DNA of 64,000 nt from Hydra vulgaris (GCF_038396675.1 NC_088921.1:19455001-19519000); one strand, 5' to 3'; shown: positions 36,142 through 48,131, counted from the first letter of the stretch. The notes: a model not told the origin generated them from the sequence alone. Numbers and translations are program-made.

Positions 36142-39100
36142 CTACTCTGCTGCAGTAAGTTTCTCTAAGAATAATGATATGACTGTATTATAGTCTTCTT
36201 CGGATAATGAATAATCGCCACAACCACTGATTAGAAAAGGAGCATTTACTAAACAGATAATTTTATCAGTTTGGTTATTTATCTCCTCGGTAGTACTGGC
36301 CAGAGAAAAGTATTCTTCTCTTGCCCGTTAATCATACAATTAACTCTGATCCCAGTTATAGGTACCTAAAAGTATTAGCGCAACATTTAAAATAATATAA
36401 TAAAGAGTTTATGATTTGTTTAATTTTGCTTACATTCAATAAAACTTGTAAAGTCTTATATAATGTCATTCTGAAATTATTTTTACATTTTATTTATATT
36501 CCTTTTATTTTAGAGCACTGTTTTGTAAAACAAAATAAAAACTTGAAACTAATATATACTTTGAATAATATTACCTCCACAATATATCCAATATTCCATT
36601 GTTTTTAATATGCAACAGCGACCCAATCATTCACTTTCCATAAAAGACAAATTTCTTTTGCAAGATTGGCGATGTCTTCCTCATATTTATTATCATCTTC
36701 ATTGTCTCCTGCCAGATTAGAGTCATCATTTTCGCCATAAACTTCTTTGTTATCGTTAACCTGACTATTTTCATTATTTTCTGGTGTCGGTTCTACCAGC
36801 TTACCTTTTCTTTTCAGGTTACTAAATCTATAACAATATCAATTGCACATATTTTTAAACATATGTAAACAAACACACAAAATTATAACTTTCACCTAAA
36901 TTTTAATTTCATATTTGTAAAAGAACTATTTAACAGTCAGAAACATAATCTAATTTGCAAAAGTTTTGATAGCAACAATGCCTACCTTAAAAATAAAGAA
37001 CTTATCTGTTGGCTAGTTACATATTGATCAGGCGGAAGTTCTCTCCTCAGCTGCATGTGAACCTGCTCAGGGCTCCTTTTATTACCTGATTCTTCTCCAC
37101 GAATAAGTATTTATACAACAATAATACGAAAAGTATTTATACAACAGTTCTTTCTGCTGATTTGAAAATCTAAAAGAACTTCGAACTGGTAATGCCCAAC
37201 CTTGCAATAGAAAAATGTTCATGCAATGTGGTTTGTCTTTTACGGAAGCAATGTTAGAGGATGAAGAAATTGGCATATTTAGTTGTGAAGTAATTTTCAT
37301 CTTATGAACAAACGAGTTGCGAACTTTATCCAATGATGTTAATGATTTCGGAACTGTATGAAGACCGGATAGCATGTGTTCTTCTAACTCAGCATCGCTT
37401 TCAAATGATAAAGTACAATTCATTTCAGTGCAAAATCTTAATGAATATAATTGCCTGTCACTTCTTTTCTGTTTTTCCTTAAGTGACTTGTTACGCTTAA
37501 TTGAATTATCTGTTTTGCTATATGGCAACAACAACTTAATCGAGGGTTGAATTTAAGATTTCCATACTCTTGTTCAATTCTCTCACCGATATTGAAATAA
37601 CGCCACATCTTCATACTTTTCTCACCAAACTCAAATGAGTGATAGTTGCTAATGTTCTTAATCTTTGGTCCAGTAACTACAGTTTTATCATTGCTAATTT
37701 GAGCAACTGCTACTTTTGCATCTTTAGCGCCAAAACTATAATGCATAGCCTTGTGTATATCTTCAGCAGTCAAAAGATTATTACCAGAGTCAACGTAACT
37801 CCTTAAAATTGTCTTTACAACTGCACTCTCCCTGTCACATTGATCTTTTCCACAACAGGGTTCATTATAATCATATCTCAGCAACTTTATATCTCTCTCT
37901 TTGCATACATTGTAGATTGCTTCAGCTGAAAGATTTCCCTGATGGCAGCCGGCATTATCAGATTTGGTAAACATTTTCTTGATATGCGGTTGATCAATTC
38001 TGAATTGGTCTAAAACTGCAGTGGCTAACGAAACAACATCACCTATTCCCTGATCACACCTATCATTGAAGTAAAGTAAACACGTTTGAATAACTTTCCT
38101 GTTATTTTTATGAAGAATATATCCACATGTAAACTCATTCCTTTCTTGCCAAAATACTCTCTTTGGCCCTCTCTGTATCGAACCGGAAGAATTTTTTGAC
38201 AAAAATCTTTAAGCCAGAAAGCAGTTTCATCGTTTAATTGCTTAAAAGCTTCGATTTTTGCCTTTTTTTGTTGAGAATCTCTCATCAGGTGTTTTATGTA
38301 GTTGAATACATCCTTTACAGCAATTTCCAAATCATAAATAGAATCAGCATCGTCAGAATTTTGAATTGTTAGTTCTTTGATCATCTCGATAGCTTTGCAC
38401 AAATCATAGCAATCGGCACATACCACTTCTGATATCTCTGTGTTGGATTGAAGATTTTTTTCAGATGGATCTGATAAGGCATGATTTGAGCTATGAGAAG
38501 AAATGTTTGAGTCATTGACACTACAATTGGTTTGATAACTTGTTTTCAAATACCTTTTTCCTTTTTCAAGGGCAGCTTCGAGAGATTTAGAACTAAATCT
38601 TTGTGCCAATTTTTGTAATGTTTGAAAACCATTCATGCCTGAAGCAGTAACATCATCTAATCCAGCTAAGCGTTTTCGACTTGAAGGTTTTATTGCATGC
38701 AATACTTTCCACAAACTTGAATCAGATAATGGTATATAATTGTTTTCACTACAACTTTTTCGATAGAACATGATAGCGTGGCTATATTTTGTCGTCAGTA
38801 TTGCATGCACTATCTTTTGTTCTTCACCGCTGTCGTATTTCAATTTGGTTATTCCATAAGCAACATCATGCAAAATACCGCTTGTAAATATAAAGTCTAA
38901 AAAATGTTCACACTTTGTTTGATCAAGACTAGATCGGACGAATACTTTCTTCTCTGGAAATGCCAACCCTTTATGAGATGCATGCCATTTTCTTGCTGTT
39001 TCTATACGATGTTTGGTACACTCAAATGTGTTCATTATAAACTTTTTGGTATACTTGGTATGGTCTAATAATGAGAGGATAACTAACTTTCCCATGGAAT

Positions 39101-40267
39101 CACTTTGCTTATATACTTTCTGAGCACGAATAATTTCAATTGGAGAGGGCTATTTATTTCATCAACATTTTTACTGTTAAGAAAATCTATAAGTATTTCC
39201 TCTTGTCCAGGAGCAACAGCTTCCGCAAATTTTTTCTTTAATAAGTTTTCTAGGCGAACGTACTTGCGTTTTAACTTATCTTTAGTAGTATCTTCCAGAT
39301 ATTCGAACTTCCTTTTTAATCTAAATTTTATTGGACTTGCATTAAGAACCTCAGTTACACTCTCACGGCTTCTTAGAGATTCGTCCAAAATCTCCTGTGA
39401 AACATTAATTTCACCGGGATCAAATTCTTCATCTGGAGTAGCAGGTGTCGTATATGTTTGTTCTTGTTGTGTTTGTGTTTCTGTACATAAATTGGTGTTT
39501 TCGTTGACTCTAGATAAAGCAGTTTCTTGCTTTAAATGGGTAAAACACAGCATTGCACCAACTGAAAATACTTCATTGTATCGCTTTGACATTGATATGA
39601 CGACATGTATTGGTGACGCCCTTAAAGCGGGAGATTTTTTTCCTTTTATATTTAGATGGTTAGGATGAAAGCATGTTTTTGGAGGACTCCATGCAATACC
39701 AAATGTGTACCGGTGAAAAGCACATATTTGTTCATCTTTTTCAAGATTTCTTTTAAGTCTATTTGCAATAAGTCCATTTTCTTCCCAAATATTATTATCG
39801 TTTAATCGCATGACCTAAAAACAATTTTTTAAACAATTATTAAGTGTGTCATTTAAAGCATTGTTTATAATCTGACTCTTCACGAAAAATGTTTACAAGT
39901 TTGAAATATATTGTTGTTATTATTAAAATACAATATTGCAAGAGTGTGATTAATTTAGTGATTATTTATTAAAAGAGTGAGGAATTAATTAAAAGAGCTA
40001 TTTTTTTTTGTTTAAAGAACTTTGTCTCAAAATCTTATTGCAGAGAAGTTATAAAGTATGTAATTATAAAAATTATATTACAGTCTGCGTAAATTTAAAA
40101 TACATAATTACCTTTAAGTTGATGAGGTGTTTCTTAACATCAACATCTCCCAGCTGATGAATGTAGAACATTTTGTTTATAATATTATGTTTTTTGAATG
40201 ATCCACAATTTCCTTTTGAAAAGCAACAACAGTTTTCATAAAAATATTTGTTTTGTTTCATACTCAA
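36142..40267 (-). pseudogene. four-exon transposase-like gene: Cys/His N-terminus, core, C2H2 finger, Tudor-like tail
   Basis: Exon 1 (40267-40112) codes a Cys/His-rich start (FYENCCCFSKGNCGSFKKHN). Exon 2 (39814-36986) joins in phase 0 and continues CAFHRYTFGIAWSPPKTCFH, another Cys/His site. It then covers LTTKYSHAIMFYRKSC, RKRLAGLDDVTASGMNGFQT, LPVRYREGQREYFGKKGMSL, FTKSDNAGCHQGNLSAEA and LRYDYNEPCCGKDQCDRESA (candidate acidic catalytic residues), a C-x4-C-x12-H-x4-H finger (about 37435-37360), LLQGWALPVRSSFRFSNQQK and SPEQVHMQLRRELPPDQYVT. Exon 3 (36821-36575, phase 2) is acidic and ends NDWVAVAY, stop, KQWNIGYIVE. Exon 4 (36365-36142) continues VPITGIRVNCM and NTFLWP and, after a shift, YSLSEEDYNTVISLFLEKL. 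Exons 3-4 look Tudor/SH3-like. Lesions: frameshifts near 39135, 38130, 37520, 37110 and 36320; TAA at 36605-36607. I recognise the family as multicopy in cnidarians and fish, without a name. Confidence 0.75.
37105..37145. repeat. 26-bp internal duplication
   Basis: aagtatttatacaac occurs at 37105-37119 and 37131-37145, a 26-bp period inside exon 2 of the transposase-like gene. 26 is not a multiple of three, so it shifts the frame just after the LYKYF codons. Confidence 0.85.
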
Positions 40268-40739
40268 CTAAAAACAAGTTCTATTTATGCAGTACCTATT
40301 TCTCAATAGCAATGATAAAATATCTACTCTATTTATGCAATTTTTAAAGATCGTTAAAATAAAGTTAAGACATTTTTATTGTAAAGTAAACAACCGCCCA
40401 CTAACTTGTTTCTCCACAATTGTGATATCAGCGATTCTTCTTCCATTCGATCACCACAAGTTATTTGGTTATGACGTAAATTTAAATAATTCACTTCTGA
40501 TCATGTATTGTTTTTTATTATTATTTATTTCAATTGTTATGATTTCTATATCATAGTCAGAAACGCTTAAATTTTTTCTTAACATTACGTGCAATGTTTT
40601 GTGTAATGCTAAATGCTAATTTTGGATGATAGAAATTTTATTGTGAGCGAAAACCTCATCTGTGTGTCCAAAAAAATATCTCTTCGTACTTAATCATTTT
40701 TAACAATTTGTACCTTTATTTTTAACTTAATATCTAAAG

Positions 40740-41371
40740 ATCACACGAATTTGTTTTATTATTATGTTAGGACCTTTTTGTATTGACAGTTGGATATGTT
40801 TACATTTTTACAAAACTAAGCGCCTCTGCCGTAATGGTTCATTTTGTAAGTATACTAAAACATTTTTTTCCAATTTCAAGCCTTAATATATTAATAGGCC
40901 TTAGGTATCACATAACTTTCTTTACATTTTTAGACTCAATACCTTTGATAATTTCAAATCCTAAAAGAAAAATTGTGTGCAACACTTCGCCGCTAGAATT
41001 AACTCCGATTAAAAGTTGACAAAACTGATTGATTTTGTACTTTTGAACTATGATAATTAGCCAACCGCACGCAACTTTTTTATATTTTTTGGAGAGAGAT
41101 TTTGGGTTACGTCTGACATTAACTACAAAAGCTATGTGCAACTTTTTGCCTTGCCAAAAAAATGGGTTCAAAGGTGGCAAAAACTAAATTTCTAAAAATT
41201 TTTAAAAAAATCTCAAAAATTTAAGCCCAGATTCCGAGTGAACGAAACATTTTTGAAAATTTTTTTTTACCCAAACAGGTTTTTTCTATATTCTGATCAA
41301 TATATAAAAAATTCAAGCAATTTGGAGGAGGTCACTTCCATTGACTGCCTGATTCTTACAAAAAATGACTC
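40740..41371. repeat. right terminal inverted repeat of the TTAA transposon
   Basis: 632 bp. Upstream side of the internal antisense gene, so any promoter of that gene must lie here or in the 470 bp between it and exon 1. It contains a plus-strand hydrophobic frame (40783-41019) and a consensus-like donor, gtaagtat, near 40846. Confidence 0.9.
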
Positions 41372-43289
41372 TTAACTTTATAGTTTCTTAATGTTTCACA
41401 TTCATCAAACCTTGTTATATCATTTAATTTATCATAAAAAATGGGGAATATTCAAACTCAGTCTTTCTCTTCAGGATATCCACTGCAGAAAAAAAGGCTT
41501 TTTGATTTTAGACTTTAGGGATGGTAGTTCCATAAATATTGTATATTGAAAACTTATTATATGATAAAGAAAAAGTAGATCTTGGGTTGGGACAAAAACC
41601 AAATTCAAAAAAAATTTAATTCTAAATTCCCCCAAAAAAATGGTTTTATTTGGTTTTTTAATTTTTTTTTTAATAAAAGTTTAATAAAAAGAAATACTGA
41701 AGAAAATAAGAAATACTGAACTTATATATTATTTTTATTTCACTTTTCCGACGTTAAGAGGATTTTATAAAACAAAATATGTTCACAAAATTGCCTGCAA
41801 TTGAAAATAGGCGTTCACTAGCTTGGTTTTATAGTTTTAAGTGCATCAAAAAACAAACTTAAGTAAGTTTTTGGTTCTTTCATGCGGTTGCCTCAAATAA
41901 TGAAAGCTTAGCTTTCAGAGTCTTTAGGTTATTAAGGTTTTCTGCAGGCTCTTCAAGAAACTTATATATTCAATTTTTTATGACCTCTTTTAAAAAAGGT
42001 TTCACTCTAATGAGTTGTTAATTCGATTTCTTCATGAACCGAATCTGCATTCACAATAGAACTTTGAAATATTGTAGACAATAACTTTTCAGATAATTGC
42101 CGATTTTCGAAGCTAAATGAAGTATACTAGAACTTTTTGCTAGGCCGGAAATGTTTTTAGGGTTTTTAGGTAGGATATTGAGTTTCATTCTATATATAAG
42201 AGAAACCAAAATCATTCAATGCTAAAACCGCACATTCTTTTACTGCTAAAAATCTAATAACTATTTTCTTTATACTATTTCAATTTGTTTTTAATAAAGT
42301 ATTAAATTTAACTCTTTTTTTTTTTAATTTTATATAATATCGAAGGTATTTAGAGTAATGTTTCTTACTGGAGATTTGCAAAAAAATTTACAATTCTTTG
42401 TGATTTGTGAAACTGAATGTTTGCAAAAAAAGATGAAGGACCAGTATCTTCTTCACTAACCGTTTCTGATTTATTTTCAATATCTATTTTATGAGCTGAT
42501 TTTAGGCGATTATGATTGCTTGTTGATGAACCTTTGCAACTCAATATTTTATTACAATATTTGCAGGTTGCCTTTTCTAACCATATTTGTTTTTTCTACC
42601 TCTGACTTTTTAAAACTATTTCAAACCTCTGAATTATTATTTTTTTATTATTTGAAATTGAAATTAATTAATTAAATTAATATTTTTGAAAAAAGTTCAT
42701 GGTAGAATCATATACCTTGCCTCACCTTAAAAAAACTTTCGCTAAAACTTGGTGTTTACATTTGTGTATTTTTAGATAAGCACCTATTGTTTAGACAAGT
42801 TTTTATTGGGTAATTATTACATAACATTTAGCAAAAATGAAATCGAAATCCTCATCAACAGCAGAGAAAAAGTCAAAGCTACGTGTTAAAAAAACAAAGG
42901 ACGCAGCTTACTAAACTAACATAACAAAATGTTATTGTATAACAACAATATAAAATAGGGTGTGTCACTTTTTACTTTCTTTTGAAATTTGATGATGGAT
43001 CGTATTTTTTTTTTTTTTTAAATCAGTAAGAAAAACATGAAAATAATTTTATTTTGAAAAAAAGAATCTTTTTAGCTACTTTTTTTCACCCTTAAACTAT
43101 TTTTAATTTGTAATACCAAGAATTAAATGTATAATAGCTTATTATTTTAAATAGAAAGAGTTTAGAGTTTTTTTATACCAAAATTAAATTACAGAAAGTC
43201 GCAAATGTCTTAACTACAGTAAATTTTCTCACAAAGTTTGTTGAATTTGCTGACACTATCATAGAAAGAATTCTTTAGAAATAATTACT

Positions 43290-44235
43290 TATGCTTTTTT
43301 AGAACAATGTTTTTTAAAAGGAGACTTGATGTAACTTTTTCTTTTCTAGTAAATAATACTAGTTCTTATGAGAAAGCCTCTAAAAATTTGGAAAACGCAA
43401 ATAGTTTAGAAGCGCAAAGTATTGCTAAAAGAATCATCTGCCCCTGCCCAAGTCTTCGTAACACTAAAAGACCATACACCAAATTTTCAAAACAAACTTC
43501 CTTGTAAGTTATTGGGACCCTCAAAAAGTGAGATTGGACATGTAAGCAAAATGAAATTGGACAAAATTAATAATATTCTTGGAAATAAATTAAGTTTGCA
43601 ACAATGAAAAAAAACCTCTGATGTTATAAATTGGTTCTCCATAATCCAAAATACAAATGACTGTACATTTATTCAATTTGATATTAATGATTTTTACCCT
43701 TCAATAACCGCAGATACTTTAGAAAAAACAATTGAATTTGCTAAAATCCATACAGATTTTCCTGAAGAAATAATCTGGATTATGAAACATTGCAGAAAAA
43801 ACCATGCTTTATTTTAATAAGAAAACTAGGAAAAAGAAAAACATGCATGACTGCTTTGATGTAACAATGGGCAGTTATGACGGAGCAGAGATTACAAATG
43901 TGTTGGACTATACATTTTAGATTTATTAAGTAAAATAATCATTATAAATGACTTTTATCGCGACGATGGTTTAATAGTAATGCGTAAAAAATCTAGTCCA
44001 CAGCTCGATAAAATTAGAAAAGATATAAAATTTTTTGAGAATATTGGCGTTCAAATCGAAATAAACATAAATTTAAAAAATTGTATATTAATATTAATTA
44101 TATTTGAGTTAATATTAATATACAAAAATTCAAATTATTGTATTTTAATATTAACTCAAATCATCCACCCTAAATTATAAAACAAATCCCGATTTCAATT
44201 AATAACAGGCTAAACCAAAACCTCTTATGAATATA
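43290..44235 (+). pseudogene. reverse-transcriptase-like pseudogene with YRDDGL motif
   Basis: Across three frames the translation gives FVTLKDHTPNFQNKLPCKLL, GPSKSEIGHVSKMKLDKIN (about 43450-43570), CTFIQFDINDFYPSITADTL (about 43660), CFDVTMGSYDGAE (about 43853), LYILDLLSKIIINDF then YRDDGLIVMRKKSSPQLDKI (43956-44010) and FFENIGVQIEININLK. After an A/T insertion comes HPP..IIKQIPISINNRL (about 44163). D-x-x-x-F-Y-P-S-I resembles an RT motif A and Y-x-D-D motif C. I recognise a cnidarian multicopy family of this type but cannot assign it to LINE, LTR, Penelope or group-II-like RTs. No endonuclease, integrase or RNase H is visible. Frameshifts and stops make it non-functional. Confidence 0.6.
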
Positions 44236-44241
44236 TATTCA

Positions 44242-44243
<2 letters not shown>

Positions 44244-44310
<67 letters not shown>

Positions 44311-44311
44311 A
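44244..44311. repeat. (TG)(TA)n(CA) microsatellite
   Basis: gtgtgta, then TA repeats, then cacacacacacaca: a self-complementary array within the RT-containing TIR element. Confidence 0.95.
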
Positions 44312-44954
44312 GTTTTTGAAAAATTTAATAACAAAGCATTGTAATTTGTAGATTTATAAGGCTTTATAAATAAAATGTAAGACACACAGTTCATTATTCT
44401 TACATAATCCAAAAATAACGTAAACATTGCAAAGAGCGTGTATTGAAAACATAATTGTTGTTTACACGTTGTTTGTTAAAGTAAATTTTGAAATGCACCA
44501 TTTTGCGAACAAAGTTCAATTTTTTGTTCATTACATGGTTTGGTAAATAAATGCAATCTTCTTCGGAGATTACGGCAAACTTCATTTTCAAGAATAAAAA
44601 TTAGTCCAAAAATAATTGCTTAAGGGTGATAAAAAGTAGCTTGAAAGATTTTTTTTCAAAACAAAATTATTTTTATGTTTTGCATACTGATTTTCAAAAA
44701 AAAAATATTAGCCATTATCAAATTTAAAAAAAAGTGAAAATCGACACACCCTAATGTATAATAAAAATGTTAAAAAACAAAACACTGGATTTTATAATTT
44801 AAAAACCAGTTTTCAAATGTGTCAAATTTATTTGAAAAACTTGTTTTTTAAAACTGGTTTTAAAAAACTTGGCTTTTAAAACCAGTTTTACTAAACAAAC
44901 TTTTAAAAAACTTGGTTTTTAAAACTGGTTTCGAGAAACTACCAAACCCTAATT

Positions 44955-47860
44955 AGAACAAAGTAAAATCATTATAGAAAAGTTTTGAAATTTAAACAAA
45001 AAGGTTAGTTTTTGCATCCAAAATTGACCATTTTGTTTAAATTTTACGAATTTAATTGTTGTATATTATTAAAGGCTGTCAAAGTGAGCTTTTAACTCAC
45101 TCGCAATTAATGCAGCTACAGTTTTAAACTACTATTACTATTACCATATTTGACGTAAAATTTAATGAATAATTTTTTAAACATTTTTAAAGTAATTTTT
45201 TCAATATTTTTATCAGAAAAACTGGTTTAAGAACTTTTTTTTTAAGCACTTAAATTTTTTAGGCATAGCAAAAATTTTGCTATTTTTCTTATAGATGCTT
45301 ATAAATTTTTTTATCTGCCCATACTTTGGTGTTGTTGCTTTAGGAATATATCGGACATTCGATTATAATTAGTCGTTTTTTTCCTAAATGATACTGCCCT
45401 TAGCAACCATCTTTTTAGTAACTGTTACTTGGTTTTATGATAAAATAAATTACCAGCTTTTGACAATGATAAACCCTTCAGCTGCATGTTAAGTTAAATT
45501 TATTAGTCACACTTTTAAATCAAAATTTAGTTGAGTACAAGAGTTGCAAAACATGCAAAAATTAATTTCAAAATATAGCCGTCTTACAGTACCTGGCATA
45601 TTTACAAAAAACCAAAGAAATTGTGAACTGTCTTGCTACAGTTCATAACTAACGCAGTCACATATTTGTATCTTTTGATACTTCAGAAAAACCTGATCTA
45701 ATTAAAATAATACAACATTTTAAAGTTATTTTTTAAAAAACGCTAATTTCTTATGAAGAAGTTAACTTCTGAATCAACAAACTTGGAGAAAAGTTAAAAG
45801 GAAAGCGTAAATCAGTGTATTTTTATCTAGAGAATAATTGTTCTAAAAAGTCCTTTGTTACAAAGTATGTTAATAAAAAGGAATCAAGTATTAAAAAAAA
45901 CTACGTTACCGCTCGCAAAAGTAAAACGTTCCAAAATCGTTTTAAAAACGCATAAACAAGAAGCCCAATCGAAGTACCAATGAAAGATTAGCTGAAACAA
46001 ACAAAATATAAACAATTTTAAAAATTAGAAAGTGTGATCCTCTCTAAAACTTTTATAGTGTTCTTCGGCAAAGAACGCTATAAAAGTTTTAGTTTAGCAT
46101 TGTGTTCTCCTCCGTAAAAATCGGTACAAAGGCAGCCTTATTTATATACCATAATCTTTTTGATTTTGCTAGCTTTTGTTGGTCTTGGCATTTAGTAAAG
46201 ACTACGTAACTTTAGATATTAGGTTCTTTTTAACAATAGCAAGCACCAGAGAAGGAAAGCCAAGTACAACTTACTAATACCAAATAAAAAAAAAAACGTC
46301 ATCTTAAACTACAAGAGCATTATTTTACAGATTTATTATCGTATTTTAGAATAAGTAAGTTTATTAATAAAGGGAAGCATTATTTTCTATATTTATTTTT
46401 GTGTTTATAAATTAGTGACTCGTAAAACATTTCTTAACATGGTAATAATAAATTATGGTACCAAAAAGTACAATATATAGATATATACAATACAATATAA
46501 GAGATTAGTAATAACAGAGTATTCCAATAACGATTTCCTTTATTAATAAACTTTCGTTAAACAAAGAGTAGACCGTATTTCAAAGTGAAATGTGTTAAAA
46601 AAAAAGTTACAATAAGTTATTATACTGTATATTTTATATTCTTAGGAAAAATAATAAGGAATAGAAAAATTAAAAAAAATAATTCTGAAATTTGTCAAAA
46701 GAATGTTATCTTATGCTTCATTTTAAGGTATCTGAATATGTATTTATTAGAAATTTTTAATTTTGTTCTTTAATGATTTCATCTTTTTCATTAAAATGTT
46801 GTAAATTGTAGTCTACATTCTTTGTTACATTAAAAATAATTGATGCTAATAAATGTTGTTTTATAGTTGTTAAAGGTTTGCATATATGTTTATATTATGC
46901 TCAAAGTTAAAAAGTTTTTGATAAATACGTGTATGTGGTGATATATGTTATATAGTTGTTTTATAAATGTGTTTAAATAAATGTGTTTAAATAAATTTTT
47001 ATAATAGTATGAAATGTATTTTATCTAATATGTACGCGATTGTTAAAAGAGGTGTTTTTATATGTTATATAACATTAAAAAATTAATGTACTTTATAGTT
47101 AGTATAACTATATATTTGAGATATAGATCTAGAGCAAGATTTGCCAACCTTACCAGTCAAGCGGTGTTACTGCTTTAGGTTTAAGTGTTGTCTAGCCTTT
47201 AATATAAGTATTCTGAAAATACATAACATTTGCGTAATGTTGTCATCATTGGCTTATCTTTATGTTAGTGATTAATTAATTATTTAGTAAATGTTAGTAG
47301 TAATTAATTTATTGTAATCTTTTTTTAAATTGTACTTCTAAATTTAAAGTTTCGTGTTATAGATATTAAATTGAAAATATAGATTACTATAATTCTTAGA
47401 TGGGGTCTAGCGTTAAAAGATATTTATGGTAGTTTCATGCTTTCACATGCTTTTAATAATTAGGATTAAAGCCATGATAACATTTTGTTATAAATAAAAT
47501 TTATCTATAGTATTGTTAAAACCTTTTCTCTTTGAAAAAAATGTTTCTGGCTTTTCAATAAATGTGTAACAATTTTTCTTGCATGAATGAGTGTGGTTTA
47601 GGATATGATTGTGTTATTATATGTTTTTTTTTCTATATTTAATATAGCATTAATCATTTTCATATATTTTTATTTAAGTTTAATTGTTTATAATTTATTA
47701 AGATTTAGATTATTAGAAAATTCATGTTCACAGAGTTGTTATTAATCATAATCGAGTTGTTGTACCGAAGAAATTGTAGAGGTTTATTTATAAAATATAC
47801 TATATATATAAAGAAAATTTTAGTTTTCATATGCTTTCACTAATAAATAGTTCAAAAAAT
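44955..47860. other. no gene seen
   Basis: AT-rich with weak coding-like frames near 45580-45960 (KPDLIKIIQHF, LGEKLKGKRKSVYFYLENNC) that I cannot assign. A hairpin at 46044-46092 is listed separately. Confidence 0.4.
46044..46092. repeat. 22-bp-arm hairpin
   Basis: ctaaaacttttatagtgttctt pairs with aagaacgctataaaagttttag, 21 of 22 positions, with a loop of about 5 bases. Stem length is in the range of a small-RNA precursor, but the loop is very short. Confidence 0.85.
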
Positions 47861-47862
47861 AT

Positions 47863-47863
47863 T

Positions 47864-47960
<97 letters not shown>

Positions 47961-48131
47961 ATATCCTTGGAGTCGCGGCAGCGTCATAGTTTGTGTGTTG
48001 GAGGGGGTAAATGACAAACCCGCGTTAGTAACCTGTTTTGTATTGTACATAACGCATTTATAAGTTTTATTATGCGTTTTGTTCAATGTTTTCTCCCAAC
48101 ACATGAACTATGACGTTGTCCGCGACTCCAA

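Larger units (their letters stand above)
35308..41375 (-). mobile_element. 6.06-kb DNA transposon with about 640-bp TIRs and TTAA target duplications
   Basis: Seen: TTAA at 35308-35311 and 41372-41375 bracket termini GAGCCGTTTTTT and (reverse complement of the right end) GAGTCATTTTTT. The left TIR 35312-35959 and right TIR 40740-41371 are inverted copies along their whole length, with a few percent substitutions and small indels (for example a 15-20 bp difference near 35340 versus 41340). Between them a single antisense gene, about 36142-40267, fills most of the interior. Family knowledge: TTAA duplications occur with piggyBac and Kolobok elements, but these ends are not piggyBac-like and I see no THAP finger. 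Inference: the internal gene is the transposase of this element and the family is a mobile DNA transposon. Each TIR contains the same roughly 78-100 codon hydrophobic frame, which may simply be TIR sequence. Confidence 0.85.
42956..44753 (+). mobile_element. 1.79-kb TIR element carrying a reverse-transcriptase-like sequence
   Basis: TIRs of about 145 bp: left 42958-43105 begins gggtgtgtcactttttactt; right 44622-44751 is its inverted counterpart (reads gggtgtgtcgattttcactt on the other strand). They share the subterminal tttgaaaaaaagaatc..agctactttttt..cacccttaa. TA dinucleotides flank both ends (42956-42957, 44752-44753), fitting a TA target duplication. Inside lie the RT-like pseudogene and a TG/TA/CA array. 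No transposase is visible. Confidence 0.75.
41516..44951 (-). mobile_element. hAT-type transposon relic with a nested element
   Basis: Minus strand: a BED-type finger (CKYCNKILSC, then SNHNRLKSAH, about 42570-42510) in which the first His of the usual pair reads Arg. The C-terminal dimerisation block ASERLFSIAGNFVN lies at about 41825-41780, followed by a stop. The middle of the transposase is missing. Possible ends: agggatggtagtt (41517) and its inverted counterpart aaactaccaaaccct (44937-44951), with subterminal aaaccagtttt / aaaactggtttt repeats at 44802-44935. I could not show an 8-bp target duplication. The 1.8-kb element at 42958-44751 sits between the BED finger and the presumed 5-prime end. 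Confidence 0.55.

Noticed and set aside
39105..39668. 187-codon plus-strand frame
   Set aside because: Antisense shadow of exon 2 of the transposase-like gene, Ser/Phe-rich as expected from the complement.
35312..41371. piggyBac element, suggested by the TTAA duplications
   Set aside because: Termini are GAGYC.. rather than the CCC-type piggyBac ends, TIRs are hundreds of bp long, and the protein lacks recognisable piggyBac blocks.
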